5,058 bases of DNA, from the NCBI GenBank assembly GCA_031284445.1, contig JAISZW010000209.1, forward strand, positions 1 through 5,058, read 5' to 3'. The position numbers and the translations under genes were made by a program. The stretch comes from Candidatus Methanovirga basalitermitum (GTDB taxonomy: Archaea; Methanobacteriota; Methanobacteria; Methanobacteriales; Methanobacteriaceae). The first letter of the stretch is position 1. The number at the start of each line of letters is the position of its first letter. Below the pieces are notes generated by a model. It was not told where the DNA came from and ran no database searches. It worked only from the letters and a program-made list of their open reading frames with translations. Shown piece after piece: positions 4,978 through 5,058 of the stretch.

Positions 4978-5058
4978 ATGATACGACAAAAAATACCACA
5001 CAATAATGTATATGCTGATAAAGGTAATGTAAATTTAGAAAACGATATATTATGGGTT
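4978..5058 (+). CDS. Possible 5' end of an unrecognised gene, truncated by the window edge
   Basis: An ATG at 4978 opens 27 codons that continue to the last base, so the gene is incomplete in this window. The peptide begins MIRQKIPHNNVYADKG and is hydrophilic; I do not recognise a family. The nearest in-frame stop upstream is TGA at 4963-4965, so this ATG is the first available. A GTGAT motif at 4962-4966 is 11 bases upstream, a rather long spacing for a Shine-Dalgarno. The twin palindromes and a TATA-like box upstream are positioned as expected for a regulated promoter. Two minus-strand frames are open over much of the same stretch, so openness alone proves little. It reads divergently from the kor operon. 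Confidence 0.38.
   Translation, partial: MIRQKIPHNNVYADKGNVNLENDILWV

Overview
The window is AT-rich and carries one five-gene minus-strand cluster read korD-korA-korB-korC-sucC. Together these encode a four-subunit 2-oxoglutarate:ferredoxin oxidoreductase and the beta subunit of succinyl-CoA synthetase (ADP-forming). The gene set and order, the archaeal-type Shine-Dalgarno sequences (GGAGG, GGTG, GTGAT) and a BRE/TATA-like promoter all point to a hydrogenotrophic methanogen of the Methanobacteriales. A Methanobrevibacter-like genome is the best guess; the genus is inferred from composition and recalled family resemblance, not from a search.

Layout: 1-142 holds two near-identical 64-bp direct repeats (period 78 bp), each packed with three small hairpins. 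143-513 is AT-rich DNA without a convincing gene. It contains a sequence resembling an insertion-sequence end (210-238) and a 14-bp direct repeat pair (267-296). 514-4502 is the kor-sucC operon on the minus strand. 4503-4977 is intergenic: it holds the likely operon promoter (4575-4591) and, near its right end, a striking pair of identical 14-bp palindromes (4898-4911 and 4922-4935). A short open frame on the plus strand starts at 4978 and runs off the window; its product is not recognised.

How the genes work together: in methanogens with an incomplete reductive TCA branch, succinate is activated to succinyl-CoA by SucCD. KorABCD then reductively carboxylates succinyl-CoA to 2-oxoglutarate using reduced ferredoxin, supplying glutamate and hence amino-acid nitrogen assimilation. 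KorA and KorB form the thiamine-diphosphate catalytic core, KorC is the gamma subunit and KorD is the 2x[4Fe-4S] ferredoxin-like subunit. The SucD partner is not in the window.

No clear undescribed system is present. The operon is a well-known metabolic unit. The less explained parts are the flanks: the hairpin-rich tandem repeat, the IS-end-like sequences on both sides, and the twin palindromes that look like an operator for the gene entering at the right edge.
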